The notes below the pieces were generated by a model. That model saw only the letters and a list, made by a program, of their open reading frames with translations, was not told the origin of the DNA and made no database searches. From SFEL01 sp963640685 (GTDB taxonomy: Bacteria > Bacillota > Clostridia > Christensenellales > CAG-138): DNA of 64,000 bases. Location: assembly GCA_963640685.1 (NCBI GenBank), contig CAVIAA010000005.1, positions 1-64,000 of the forward strand. Direction: 5' to 3'. Shown in pieces: positions 23,758-31,880 of the stretch; positions within the stretch are counted from its first letter, which is position 1, and each line of letters starts with the position of its first letter. A program made the translations under genes and the position numbers.

Positions 23758-24702
23758 ATGGGGCAGATCGTGAAGTCATTTAGGCAGATAATGCCTGTTA
23801 TATGTGTTATTATCATCGCTTCCGCATTCGCGGGCTGCGGCGCGGACACGGATCCAACAGACCAATGGCCGGCATTGGAAAAAATAGAGTATACGAATCT
23901 TAACGACAACGTATCACAGAAGCTTTTGGAAGACATGCTCTCTGGCGCCGGGGTATCGGGGAACCGCATTCAGGGCTTCTTCAACCGTGTAGACAGCTTT
24001 AATGAAAGCGTGAGGGCGGAATGGCTGACAATGGGCTTTGAGGAGTCGGAACCGCTGGATACAAAATATGACCCATATGAGATGCAGGATGCGTGGATGG
24101 AGAAGAACGGGAGCTTTCCGGGCTATAACTGCAGGATAACCGCAATGGAGCTGTTCGGTGAATTTGTGTCCGCAGGAGACAAAGCCCCTATGGATACTGG
24201 CGAAGATGTGCTGTTTGTGGATGAGGAAACCTTAAAAACCGACCCGGATGCGCTGGGCGGAAGCAGTCTGACCGATTTCCGTGCACTGTATTCCTCCATG
24301 CAGGCGGAGAGCACCACAGATGTTCAACATCATGTTCATACTGTGCAGGAGGAATGGAGCTCCAGGGGTATTGCATTCCGGGAGAGCGAAAGCATACGCC
24401 TCATTACCGTGTTCTTCCATGATAAGCCTACGGAGGATGAATCCATTCTGTTTGTCGGGCATGTCGGGGTACTGCTGGTAGCGGACGATGGGACACATTA
24501 TTTCGTGGAAAAGGTGGCCTTTCAGGAGCCGTATCGGCTGCTGCGTTTTGCCGATCGTATGGGATTGAGCGATTATCTCATGGGCAAGTACGATGTTTCA
24601 TGGGGACAGAGCACGGCGCATCCATTTATCATGGAGAACGGTGAACTTATGGATGGCTGGCGTCCAAACCCGGACGGTACCGACGCAGCGCATATCTACT
24701 AA
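23758..24702 (+). CDS. DUF4300-family lipoprotein
   Basis: A 314-residue exported protein with signal peptide and lipobox FAGC. The body matches DUF4300: IEYTNLNDNVSQKLLEDML, RVDSFNESV, CRITAMELFGEFV, then LITVFFHDKPTEDESILFVG, HVGVLLVADDGTHYFVEKVAFQEPYRLLRF and DYLMGKYD. Function is unknown; the conserved Cys and His residues suggest a papain-like or hydrolase fold, but I would not claim activity. ATG 23758 and GTG 23770 are both plausible starts; the latter has the better-spaced GGATGGGG. It precedes the ferritin promoter and has no obvious partner. Confidence 0.8.
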   Translation: MGQIVKSFRQIMPVICVIIIASAFAGCGADTDPTDQWPALEKIEYTNLNDNVSQKLLEDMLSGAGVSGNRIQGFFNRVDSFNESVRAEWLTMGFEESEPLDTKYDPYEMQDAWMEKNGSFPGYNCRITAMELFGEFVSAGDKAPMDTGEDVLFVDEETLKTDPDALGGSSLTDFRALYSSMQAESTTDVQHHVHTVQEEWSSRGIAFRESESIRLITVFFHDKPTEDESILFVGHVGVLLVADDGTHYFVEKVAFQEPYRLLRFADRMGLSDYLMGKYDVSWGQSTAHPFIMENGELMDGWRPNPDGTDAAHIY

Positions 24703-24716
24703 TAGAAACCACCATC

Positions 24717-24744
24717 TTGACGTCAGCAGGGATTTATGTATAAT
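24717..24744 (+). promoter_or_regulatory. Promoter of ferritin
   Basis: TTGACG (24717-24722) and TATAAT (24739-24744) with 16-base spacing, directly followed by an inverted repeat. Confidence 0.8.
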
Positions 24745-24746
24745 AT

Positions 24747-24767
24747 TATTAGGACTATTTCCTAATA
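24747..24767. promoter_or_regulatory. Metal-regulator-like inverted repeat
   Basis: TATTAGGA, five bases, TCCTAATA. The TTAGG...CCTAA core resembles DtxR/IdeR-type iron boxes, though one or two bases shorter between arms. It covers the start site of the ferritin transcript, where a repressor would act. The assignment to a metal regulator is inference from motif and target gene. Confidence 0.55.
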
Positions 24768-24811
24768 GTTGGAAAGCAATCTAGCCTTTAAAAATTCAAA
24801 GGAGGTATTTT

Positions 24812-25321
24812 ATGAACGCAAACGTATTGAAGCTGCTCAATGAGCAGGTCAACAAGGAATTTTACTCTGCCTATCTGTATCTGGATTTTGCCAATTACTA
24901 TGCATCCGTCGGTCTGGATGGGTTTGAAAACTGGTATAAGGTGCAGGCGCAGGAGGAGAGGGATCACGCGATGCTGCTTTATCAGTATTTGCAAAACAAC
25001 GGCGAGCCTGTTGTTCTGGAAGCAATCGTAAAGCCGAAGTGGGAGAAGGGCGACCACATGGCGCCTCTGAAAAAGGCACTGGAGCATGAGAAGTTCGTCA
25101 CTGCTAGCATCGACGCCATTTATGCCGCAGCATATGAAGCACGGGACTTTCGCACCATGCAGATGCTTGACTGGTTCATCAAGGAGCAGGGGGAGGAGGA
25201 GAAGAACGCCTCCGACCTGATCACCAAGATGGAGCTGTTCGGTTCCGACAGCAAGGGGCTGTATATGCTCAACAGCGAGCTGAAGAGCAGGGTATACGCC
25301 GCGCCGTCGCTTGTGCTGTAA
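24812..25321 (+). CDS. ftnA: Bacterial non-heme ferritin
   Basis: A 169-residue four-helix iron-storage protein: LNEQVNKEFYSAYLYLDFANYYAS with the ferroxidase Glu17 and Tyr24, EERDHAMLLYQYL with Glu-x-x-His, and a later EQGEEEKNASDL Glu. Length and motifs are those of FtnA, and no heme-ligand Met of bacterioferritin is seen. It forms 24-subunit shells that oxidise and store iron. AAAGGAGG ribosome site. Only 19 bases before the ZIP transporter, so probably co-transcribed with it. Confidence 0.94.
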   Translation: MNANVLKLLNEQVNKEFYSAYLYLDFANYYASVGLDGFENWYKVQAQEERDHAMLLYQYLQNNGEPVVLEAIVKPKWEKGDHMAPLKKALEHEKFVTASIDAIYAAAYEARDFRTMQMLDWFIKEQGEEEKNASDLITKMELFGSDSKGLYMLNSELKSRVYAAPSLVL

Positions 25322-25340
25322 AAGCACATCAAATCAGACG

Positions 25341-26135
25341 ATGAACGAAAGCACTGTCTATCAGCTCCTTGCGGGACTTCTGCTGCCCTTTGCCGGCACG
25401 GCGCTGGGCTGCGCCACGATATTTTTCCTTAAAAGGGAGATGGGAGCGCGGCTGCAAAAGGCACTGCTGGGCTTTGCCGCGGGAGTGATGATCGCGGCGT
25501 CCGTCTGGTCGCTGCTGATCCCTGCCATGGAGATGGCGGAGGCGGCGGGGACTCCCGCATGGTTGCCCGCAGCGGGGGGCTTCCTGTTGGGCATAGGCTT
25601 CCTGCTGGCGCTGGATATGCTGATTCCGCATCTTCATTTGAACGACGACAAGCCGGAGGGGCTTCCCGCGGGGCTGAATAAGTCCTTCATGCTGATATTG
25701 GCGGTGACGCTGCACAATATCCCGGAGGGCATGGCGGTTGGCGTAGTGCTCTCCGCTATGCTGGAGGGCAGCACGGTAGTTACATCTGCGGCGGCGTTGG
25801 CGCTCTCCGCCGGCATCGCCATACAAAACTTCCCGGAGGGGGCCATCGTTTCCGCGCCGCTGTCATCCGCCGGCATGCGGAAGGGCAAAGCATTTCTGTA
25901 CGGCGCGGCCTCCGGCGCCGTAGAGCCAATCGGGGCGCTGCTCACGATACTGCTCACCTCGCTTATCACACCCGTCCTTCCGTATCTGCTGGCCTTTGCC
26001 GCAGGTGCTATGCTCTATGTGGTGATAGAGGAGCTGATCCCAGAGGCGCAGGCGGGGGAGCACAGCAACATCGGAACAATCGGCGCGGCGATAGGCTTTG
26101 CGCTGATGATGGTGCTGGATGTGGCACTGGGATAG
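25341..26135 (+). CDS. ZIP-family divalent metal transporter
   Basis: A 264-residue membrane protein with eight hydrophobic segments and the ZIP metal-site motifs LHNIPEGMAVG (segment IV) and IQNFPEGAIV (segment V), plus the cytoplasmic His loop LIPHLHLNDD. It takes up zinc, iron or manganese by facilitated diffusion. ATG 25341 is used. It follows ferritin in an apparent operon, which suggests iron or manganese as cargo. Relatives have been annotated as ZupT/GufA. Confidence 0.9.
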   Translation: MNESTVYQLLAGLLLPFAGTALGCATIFFLKREMGARLQKALLGFAAGVMIAASVWSLLIPAMEMAEAAGTPAWLPAAGGFLLGIGFLLALDMLIPHLHLNDDKPEGLPAGLNKSFMLILAVTLHNIPEGMAVGVVLSAMLEGSTVVTSAAALALSAGIAIQNFPEGAIVSAPLSSAGMRKGKAFLYGAASGAVEPIGALLTILLTSLITPVLPYLLAFAAGAMLYVVIEELIPEAQAGEHSNIGTIGAAIGFALMMVLDVALG

Positions 26136-26189
26136 CTCATGGCCTTTATCAGCTGAAAAAATTTCAAATGCAGCTCTTCAACATCGGAA

Positions 26190-26232
26190 TTTAACAAGAA
26201 TTTTATAACGAGGGAGTTAAAATACAAGTTAA
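26190..26232 (+). promoter_or_regulatory. TTAA direct repeats upstream of second two-component pair
   Basis: AGTTAA at 26215-26220 and 26227-26232 are 12 bases apart start to start; TTTAAC at 26190 and TATAAC at 26204 extend the array at 14-base spacing. The pattern resembles the CTTAAC repeats before the first pair's target operon and may be an autoregulatory site. Confidence 0.45.
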
Positions 26233-26261
26233 GAATAACATGTGGAAAGGAGCTGTCGGTT

Positions 26262-26939
26262 ATGCGGTTGTTGATAATAGAGGACGAACAGGAATTGTGC
26301 AGCGCCGTAGCAAAGAGCCTCAAAAGAGCGGGGTTTGAAGTGGACGAGTGTCATACTGGCGCGGAGGCGCAGGAAAGACTCGGCGTCAACAAATACGATC
26401 TCATTATACTTGACCTGAACCTGCCACGCATGGACGGCATGGATATACTAAAGAAGCTGCGCCTTAACGATCAGGAAACAAAGGTACTCATACTTTCTGC
26501 CCGCAGCAATTCGGCGGATAAGATAGCGGGGCTGGATGCCGGTGCTAACGACTACATGGCAAAGCCGTTTCATTTAGGCGAGCTGGGGGCGCGGGTACGC
26601 AGCCTTACGCGGCGGAGATTCATACAGCACGATGTTTCGTTATCCTACGGTGACCTGACGTTTGATACACGCAGCAGGATAGCGACTGTGAAGGGGATCA
26701 GCGTGATACTTACCAGAAAAGAAAACGGTATATTGGAATATCTGCTGCTCAATCAGGGCAGGCCGGTGAGCCAGGAGGAGCTTATAGAGCATGTATGGGA
26801 CGGCAGCGTGGACAGCTTCAGCAACTCTATAAGGGTGCATATATCATCATTAAGAAAAAAGCTGCGCGCGGTGTTGAGCTATGACCCGATAATAAACCGC
26901 ATAGGCGAGGGCTATCAGCTTGGAGGAAGCGACAGGTGA
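26262..26939 (+). CDS. OmpR-family response regulator (second pair)
   Basis: A 225-residue paralogue of the regulator at 17880-18557: receiver domain with IEDE, phospho-Asp in LIILDLNLPRMDGMD, Lys in MAKPFH, and winged helix ending SNSIRVHISSLRKKLRAVLSYDPIINRIGEGY. Nearly all isoleucines are ATA. AAAGGAG precedes the ATG. It overlaps its kinase by GTGA. The nearly identical DNA-recognition helix region suggests overlapping targets with the first regulator. Confidence 0.92.
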   Translation: MRLLIIEDEQELCSAVAKSLKRAGFEVDECHTGAEAQERLGVNKYDLIILDLNLPRMDGMDILKKLRLNDQETKVLILSARSNSADKIAGLDAGANDYMAKPFHLGELGARVRSLTRRRFIQHDVSLSYGDLTFDTRSRIATVKGISVILTRKENGILEYLLLNQGRPVSQEELIEHVWDGSVDSFSNSIRVHISSLRKKLRAVLSYDPIINRIGEGYQLGGSDR

Positions 26940-28060
26940 AATTCAAGAAGCTGTCTCTGACATGGCGCGTCACACTTATGACGATGGGCATGCTCGCTGT
27001 CAGCTGTGTGCTGATGAAAACACTTTTGTGCAGCTACGGCATGACTATGATGGACGAAATAGGTCAACATGCACAGGGGCTTTTTGTAAAATATGAGCGG
27101 AGCATGCAAGAGGGCGAGATAGAGCGGCTTTTGACGGGATTTTCTGCCGAAATGAGGAAGATAAAGGCTGCATTTTGCCGCAACAGCTGGTATGTGGTCG
27201 GCATCGTGTCGGTGGTATCAGGCACAATAGCGTACTTCGTAAGCTGGCGTTCGCTGGCGCCGCTTCGCGATTTTGCCGACAGGATCGACTCGATACGCAT
27301 GCACAGTATAGATAATGTCAGGGTGGATGAGGACAGCGTTATGGAGTTTCGGCAGTTAAGCCAGGCATTCAACAGGATGTTGGAGAGAATATCACGCGCA
27401 TACGATGCGCAGCGGCAGTTTACCGGAAATGCAGCGCATGAGCTAAGGACGCCCCTCGCGCTGATGCAGACACAGCTCGACTCTTATGCCGAAGGAGGGA
27501 AATGTTATGAAACGGCGGAGATAATAGCCATGCTGCGTGAGCAGACGGAGCGGCTGTCAAATGTTGTCCGAACACTGCTCGATATGAGCGAGCTTCAATC
27601 CGTGCCGCGCACGGATACTATATACGTAGCACCGATAGTGGAGGAGGTACTTACGGATCTGCTGCCGTTTGCGGAGGAAAAGGGCGTGGCGCTTGCTCAG
27701 GAGGGGCACAGCGTCAGGATCACCGGCAGTGATATACTTATATACCGTGTGCTTTATAATCTTGTTGAAAATGGAATAAAGTACAACAGAGAAGGGGGCA
27801 GTGTAATGGTATCCTACCGCCGTGAGGAGGACACCGCTGTTATACACGTCGTAGATACGGGGCAAGGCATACCCGAAAAATGCCAAAGCAACATATTTCA
27901 GCCATTTTACCGAATAGATAAATCGCGCAGCCGGCAGTATGGCGGTGTTGGCCTCGGCTTGTCCTTTGCTTGGGAGGCGGTTCGTCTGCATGGCGGCAGC
28001 ATAAGCGTGTTGCAAAGTTCATCGGAGGGCAGCACCATAGAGGTCGAGTTGCCTGTGTGA
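26936..28060 (+). CDS. Sensor histidine kinase (second pair)
   Basis: A 374-residue membrane kinase with the same layout as the one at 16759-17883: segment 1 (about 10-30), a short outer loop, segment 2 (about 82-104), HAMP-like linker, H-box AAHELRTPLALMQTQLD, N-box LYNLVENGIKYNREGG, G1 DTGQGIP, G2 GGVGLGLSFA. GTG start overlapping the regulator stop. The outer loop has Cys near both membrane faces (LLCSYG and AAFCRNSW), as in the paralogue, so thiol or redox sensing is a fair guess. Confidence 0.9.
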   Translation: MKFKKLSLTWRVTLMTMGMLAVSCVLMKTLLCSYGMTMMDEIGQHAQGLFVKYERSMQEGEIERLLTGFSAEMRKIKAAFCRNSWYVVGIVSVVSGTIAYFVSWRSLAPLRDFADRIDSIRMHSIDNVRVDEDSVMEFRQLSQAFNRMLERISRAYDAQRQFTGNAAHELRTPLALMQTQLDSYAEGGKCYETAEIIAMLREQTERLSNVVRTLLDMSELQSVPRTDTIYVAPIVEEVLTDLLPFAEEKGVALAQEGHSVRITGSDILIYRVLYNLVENGIKYNREGGSVMVSYRREEDTAVIHVVDTGQGIPEKCQSNIFQPFYRIDKSRSRQYGGVGLGLSFAWEAVRLHGGSISVLQSSSEGSTIEVELPV

Positions 28061-28133
28061 AACAAAACCGGTATCGCATGTTTTCCGGCGGCTGTTTTTG
28101 CGCTTTGCCTTAAAAAATGACTTTTTGAGCACT

Positions 28134-28178
28134 AACTATTCGTTAAACTTGCGTTTAACGAATAGTTTGATGTATAAT
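28134..28178 (+). promoter_or_regulatory. Long perfect inverted repeat over recombinase promoter
   Basis: AACTATTCGTTAAAC (28134-28148), TTGC, then the exact reverse complement (28153-28167): 15-base arms with a 4-base centre. A TATAAT lies at 28173-28178 and the centre TTGCGT (28149-28154) has -35 spacing of 18. Could be an operator, a hairpin ending the upstream kinase transcript, or a recombination site. Confidence 0.7.
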
Positions 28179-28220
28179 AAGAAATGTGATAAAACCGTAC
28201 ATTGGAGGTCCTTCCCTGTT

Positions 28221-29267
28221 ATGAGTGAGGATTATGCAGATAGTCAGTATATAGCATACACCACAAAGCTGCGGTCGGTGCTCAAAGAGCTTCCGCCGTT
28301 TGCGGCGGATTTTTTCCGCGGCATCGAAAACGACACGCTGGTGCGTACCAGATACGCCTACGCCGTGGATTTGCGCACATTCTTCAGGTATCTTGTTTTG
28401 CAGCCGGAATTTTCGGATAAAGCCGTATCTGAGCTTACCGTGGGCGATCTCGACAAAGTCTCCACCTCTGTTATCGAGGACTATTTGAGCTATGTTTCTT
28501 ATTATACCGACGAAGCGGAACGCGAGCAGATAAACGGCGAGCGGGCAAAGGCGCGCAAGCTCTCTGCGCTTAGAGCCTTTTATCGCTACTTTTACCGCAA
28601 GGAGCGGATAAAGACCAACCCTCCCTCCCTTGTGGATCAGCCCTCTATTCACGATAAGTCGATAATACGGCTGGAGCCGGACGAGGTGGCGAGATTACTG
28701 GATGCCGTGCAGTCCGGCGAAGGACTGACGGCAAAGGAAAAACAGTATCACAAGCACACACAGGCAAGAGACCTTGCCATACTTACGCTTTTTCTCGGCA
28801 CAGGCATACGAATAAGCGAGCTTGTGGGAATAGATATGGACGACATAAACTTTTCCGCAAACGAGTTTTCCATAATCCGCAAGGGCGGTAATCAGGATAT
28901 ACTGGTGTTTGGCGATGAGGCACGCTCCGCCCTGCTCGAATATATGCTGGAGCGGGAACAGATTGACGCCTGCCCCGGGCACGAGGAGGCGCTGTTCCTT
29001 TCGCTGCAGAAAAAGCGGATCACGGTACGGGCGGTAGAAAACCTTGTGCATAAGTATGCCGCCATAGTTACGCCGCAAAAGAAAATATCGCCGCACAAGC
29101 TGAGAAGCACTTATGGAACTAATCTTTACCGCGAAACGGGAGATATATACCTCGTGGCGGATGTGCTTGGGCATAAGGACGTAAACACGACGAGAAAGCA
29201 CTATGCCGCAGCCTCGCAGGATAACCGCCGGCTTGCGGCAAAGGTAGTCAAGCTGAGGGAGGATTAG
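28221..29267 (+). CDS. Tyrosine recombinase, XerC/XerD-like
   Basis: A 348-residue site-specific recombinase. N-terminal SAM-like DNA-binding domain (residues 30-150, RTRYAYAVDLRTFFRYLVL), catalytic domain with Arg in GTGIRISELVGID, Lys in RKGGNQDILV, HKLRSTYGT box, and GHKDVNTTRKHYAA with the nucleophilic Tyr. An insertion GLTAKEKQYHKHTQARD before the first catalytic Arg makes it longer than Xer proteins of about 300 residues. ATG 28221 follows TTGGAGG. Chromosome-dimer resolution is possible, but a neighbouring dif site was not found. Its TAG stop overlaps the end of the convergent gene. Confidence 0.88.
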   Translation: MSEDYADSQYIAYTTKLRSVLKELPPFAADFFRGIENDTLVRTRYAYAVDLRTFFRYLVLQPEFSDKAVSELTVGDLDKVSTSVIEDYLSYVSYYTDEAEREQINGERAKARKLSALRAFYRYFYRKERIKTNPPSLVDQPSIHDKSIIRLEPDEVARLLDAVQSGEGLTAKEKQYHKHTQARDLAILTLFLGTGIRISELVGIDMDDINFSANEFSIIRKGGNQDILVFGDEARSALLEYMLEREQIDACPGHEEALFLSLQKKRITVRAVENLVHKYAAIVTPQKKISPHKLRSTYGTNLYRETGDIYLVADVLGHKDVNTTRKHYAAASQDNRRLAAKVVKLRED

Positions 29268-29608
29268 TTTCTCTTGCGCGTTCCCCTCAGTCCGCGTATC
29301 TTCTGTTGGGCCTCCTCTATCTCCGCTATGCGCAGCTTCTGCTCCCACTCCGCGGCGAGCTGCGGGTCGATCTCCAGCGGCGCAACGTTCTTGGGGTCAA
29401 AGGTGTATTTGTCGTCTTCATCGAGCAGACCGTCGTCAAAGGGCAACTCCATAATTTCGTCCAGTGTCGATATGCTGTCTGTCAGCTCAATATTAAAATC
29501 CTCATAGTCCTTGCCGGTCTCTATGCATCTGCAGCAGTTGTCGCAGAGCTTGGTCGGGTCAAGGTCGCAATAGTCCAGCTCGGAGGGATCTCTCTGTTTG
29601 TCGTTCAT
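29264..29608 (-). CDS. Small acidic protein with CDNCCRC motif
   Basis: A 114-residue, very acidic protein. After an Asp-rich start it has LDYCDLDPTKLCDNCCRCIE, a five-Cys cluster that could bind zinc or an Fe-S cluster, then a long charged region and a C-terminal helix AAEWEQKLRIAEIEEAQQKIRGLRGTRKR. I do not recognise a family name. ATG 29608 is chosen over an upstream GTG-like start because of AAAGGAG on the minus strand. Divergent from lexA with LexA-type boxes between them, so it may be an SOS gene. Confidence 0.65.
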   Translation of the reverse strand: MNDKQRDPSELDYCDLDPTKLCDNCCRCIETGKDYEDFNIELTDSISTLDEIMELPFDDGLLDEDDKYTFDPKNVAPLEIDPQLAAEWEQKLRIAEIEEAQQKIRGLRGTRKRN

Positions 29609-29634
29609 TGTCGTGCTCCTTTGCAATTTTGTAG

Positions 29635-29675
29635 AACAAACGTTTGTTGCAAACATTTGTGCGCTATGCTATGAT
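29635..29675 (+). promoter_or_regulatory. LexA-type boxes over the lexA promoter
   Basis: Perfect palindrome AACAAACGTTTGTT (29635-29648) followed by the imperfect GCAAACATTTGTGC (29649-29662). A promoter TTGCAA (29647-29652), 17 bases, TATGAT (29670-29675) overlaps both. Sites of this kind allow LexA to repress itself and possibly the divergent gene. Confidence 0.65.
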
Positions 29676-29730
29676 TATAATTGTATTATACCACTTTTTG
29701 TACGGTTATATGGAGGGATTAAAGCAAAAA

Positions 29731-30357
29731 ATGGAGAAGCTCACCGAACGCCAGCAGGGCATATACGATTTTATAAAGAGCTATATAGCCGAGAGGTCCT
29801 ATTCGCCAACCGTCCGCGAGATAGGCGCTGCGGTAGGGCTTAGCTCTACATCTACAGTACACGCGCACATTAAGGCTCTCATAAAAAAAGGCTATATCGT
29901 TTTTAATCCCTCTACCCAGCGCACCATAGCCATTGCAGAGCCCGCTGAAAAGCAGCGAAATGACGACATGGTAGAGGTGTCGAGGGTCGGTACCGTCGCT
30001 GCGGGCTCGCCGATATTTGCCTTTGACGACGTTAAGGAAAGCCTGACCCTCCCCGCCTCCCTGCTGCACGGCGGAAACAAAGAGGATACTTTTATACTCG
30101 ATGTAAAGGGCGACAGCATGGTCGACGTGGGAATAAACAGCGGTGATATGATAGTCGTCAACCGTGGGCTCGGGGCTGAAAACGGGGATATCGTCGTGGC
30201 GCGGCTGTGCGGCGATACGGCCACAGTAAAGCGCATATTCTACGAAAAGTCAAAGCTGAGGCTCCAGCCTGAAAACTCAGGCATGGAGCCTATATATGCC
30301 GATTATAACGATGTTGAAATAATTGGAAAGGTCGTAGCATTGATTAGAAGGTATTAG
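29731..30357 (+). CDS. lexA: LexA repressor
   Basis: SOS repressor with an N-terminal winged helix (TERQQGIYDFIKSYIAERSYSPTVREIGAAVGLSSTSTVHAHIKALIKKGYI) and a C-terminal autoprotease: cleavage site in GTVAAGSPIFA (Ala-Gly), catalytic Ser in KGDSMVDVGINSGDM and Lys in DTATVKRIF. About 208 residues from ATG 29731, the usual length; ATG 29710 is possible but has no ribosome site, while GGAGGG lies 13 bases before 29731. Its last 14 bases overlap the end of the convergent gene. Confidence 0.95.
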   Translation: MEKLTERQQGIYDFIKSYIAERSYSPTVREIGAAVGLSSTSTVHAHIKALIKKGYIVFNPSTQRTIAIAEPAEKQRNDDMVEVSRVGTVAAGSPIFAFDDVKESLTLPASLLHGGNKEDTFILDVKGDSMVDVGINSGDMIVVNRGLGAENGDIVVARLCGDTATVKRIFYEKSKLRLQPENSGMEPIYADYNDVEIIGKVVALIRRY

Positions 30358-31633
30358 GCAGGCTCACCTCTCCGCTCTTTATGAGGTCATCCAATGCCAG
30401 CATTACGCCTATGCGCCCGTGCGTATAAGTTAGGCCGCCCTGAACGTAGGCTGTGTATGGCTCAACTATTGGCGCATCAGCGCTAAGCTCGACCGAGGAG
30501 CCCTGAACAAAGGCACCGGAGGCCATTATCACTTGGCTTGTATAGCCGGGCATATCCCACGGCTCAGGCTGGACAAAGCTGTCCACCGGAGCCGCTTTTT
30601 GTATGCTGCGGCAAAAAGATATCAGTGCCTCTGCGGAGTTGAAGCGCAGGGACTGAACTATATCAGAACGCACGGCGTCGCTTTTGGGCAGGCTCACCAT
30701 GCCGCAGCCCTCGAATACCTTTGCAAACAGAACGGCGTTTTTAAGCGTTTGAGCTGTAACGTGCGGCGAGAGGAACAGCCCCTGAAAGTACGGCGCGTAG
30801 CTCCCGTAATATGAGCCGACCTCCCTGCCCATCCCGGGCACTGTCAGCCGCATTTCAATGCGCTCCAGCGCCTTTTTGGTTCCGACGATATAGCCGCCGG
30901 TTGGTGCTATGCCGCTGCCTATGTTTTTTATCAGCGAGCCTATCATGACGTCAGCACCATAATAGGAGGGCTCGTGCTGGCAGGTAAATTCGCCGTAGCA
31001 GTTATCGACGACTAAGAACGCATCCGGCGCAAGCTCTTTTGCAATATCGAATGCGCTGCTCATTTCCTCCGGCGTCAAGGCATTGCGCCAGGAATACCCG
31101 CGTGAGCGCTGGAAGTATATGACCCTCTCCTGCCCTGTTATTGCGGCTTTTACAGCGTTAAGGTCTATGTGTCCGTTCTCGGTCAAATCCACCTGACGGT
31201 ATACCACTCCCATGCGCTTTAACGAGCAGTATTCATCGCCCTCTATACCGATGGCCTTGACGAGGGTATCATATGGCCTTCCGGTGAGCGAAAGCATTAT
31301 GCTGCCGGGTTCAAGCAGACCGGAAAGCGCAGTAAATATAGCCTGAGTGCCGGAGGATATCTGCGGCCGAACAAGGCCATCCTCCGCCTCCAGCGCCTCC
31401 GCAAAAACTGCGCCGAGTGCATCGCGGCCAATGTCATCGTAGCCGTAGCCGCTGCTTGGCGCAAAGTGCCTGAGCGCTATGCAGTTATTTTGAAAGGCTT
31501 TAAGCACCCGCGCTTGGGTGAGCGCCTCGTTGGCATCGATGCATTGGTAAATATTTCCGAGAGAATGTTCGCAGCTTTTTACAAAATCATATGTTCTCTG
31601 CGATATTCCGAGCAGCTCTATTTCAGTATTCAT
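30344..31633 (-). CDS. Methionine gamma-lyase-like PLP enzyme (aluminium-resistance family)
   Basis: A 429-residue PLP enzyme of the family named after aluminium resistance (YnbB in Bacillus). Fold-type I features: SGTQAIFTALSGLLEPGSIML, FLVVDNCYGEF with the PLP-pairing Asp, and GSLIKNIGSGIAPTGGYIVG with the Schiff-base Lys. Role unclear; relatives cleave sulfur amino acids. It lies between hfq and lexA as in other Clostridia. ATG 31633 is one base after the hfq stop region. Confidence 0.9.
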   Translation of the reverse strand: MNTEIELLGISQRTYDFVKSCEHSLGNIYQCIDANEALTQARVLKAFQNNCIALRHFAPSSGYGYDDIGRDALGAVFAEALEAEDGLVRPQISSGTQAIFTALSGLLEPGSIMLSLTGRPYDTLVKAIGIEGDEYCSLKRMGVVYRQVDLTENGHIDLNAVKAAITGQERVIYFQRSRGYSWRNALTPEEMSSAFDIAKELAPDAFLVVDNCYGEFTCQHEPSYYGADVMIGSLIKNIGSGIAPTGGYIVGTKKALERIEMRLTVPGMGREVGSYYGSYAPYFQGLFLSPHVTAQTLKNAVLFAKVFEGCGMVSLPKSDAVRSDIVQSLRFNSAEALISFCRSIQKAAPVDSFVQPEPWDMPGYTSQVIMASGAFVQGSSVELSADAPIVEPYTAYVQGGLTYTHGRIGVMLALDDLIKSGEVSLPNTF

Positions 31634-31634
31634 G

Positions 31635-31880
31635 CTATTTGCTTTCCCCTTGCTCCTGTGCGTTTATGGCTATCGGCGTGCTTGGCGTGACGGTAGACAC
31701 GGCGTGCTTATATATCATCATCTGCTCCCCGCCGGCCTCGACCGTTATAACAAAGCTGTCATAGCCGGTTATTACGGCGTTTTTTATCTGGTAGCCGTTT
31801 ATAACATGTATCGTTACGGGCGTTTTCGCCTTTCTCGCGGCGTTTAAAAATGCGTCCTGCAAATTAAGCGGCTTATTCAT
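31635..31880 (-). CDS. hfq: RNA chaperone Hfq
   Basis: An 81-residue Sm-like protein. Sm1 motif LQDAFLNAARKAKTPVTIHVINGYQIKNAVITGYDSFVI and Sm2 motif MIYKHAVSTVTP (the family YKHAIS) are intact. ATG 31880 gives the usual MNKPLNLQ start; the longer frame belongs to the miaA end. It overlaps miaA by 8 bases, the classic miaA-hfq order. Confidence 0.95.
   Translation of the reverse strand: MNKPLNLQDAFLNAARKAKTPVTIHVINGYQIKNAVITGYDSFVITVEAGGEQMMIYKHAVSTVTPSTPIAINAQEQGESK

Noticed and set aside
28134..28167. dif site for the neighbouring recombinase
   Set aside because: Arms of 15 with a 4-base spacer do not match the 11-6-11 layout of dif, and the sequence shows no dif core. Kept only as an unexplained inverted repeat.
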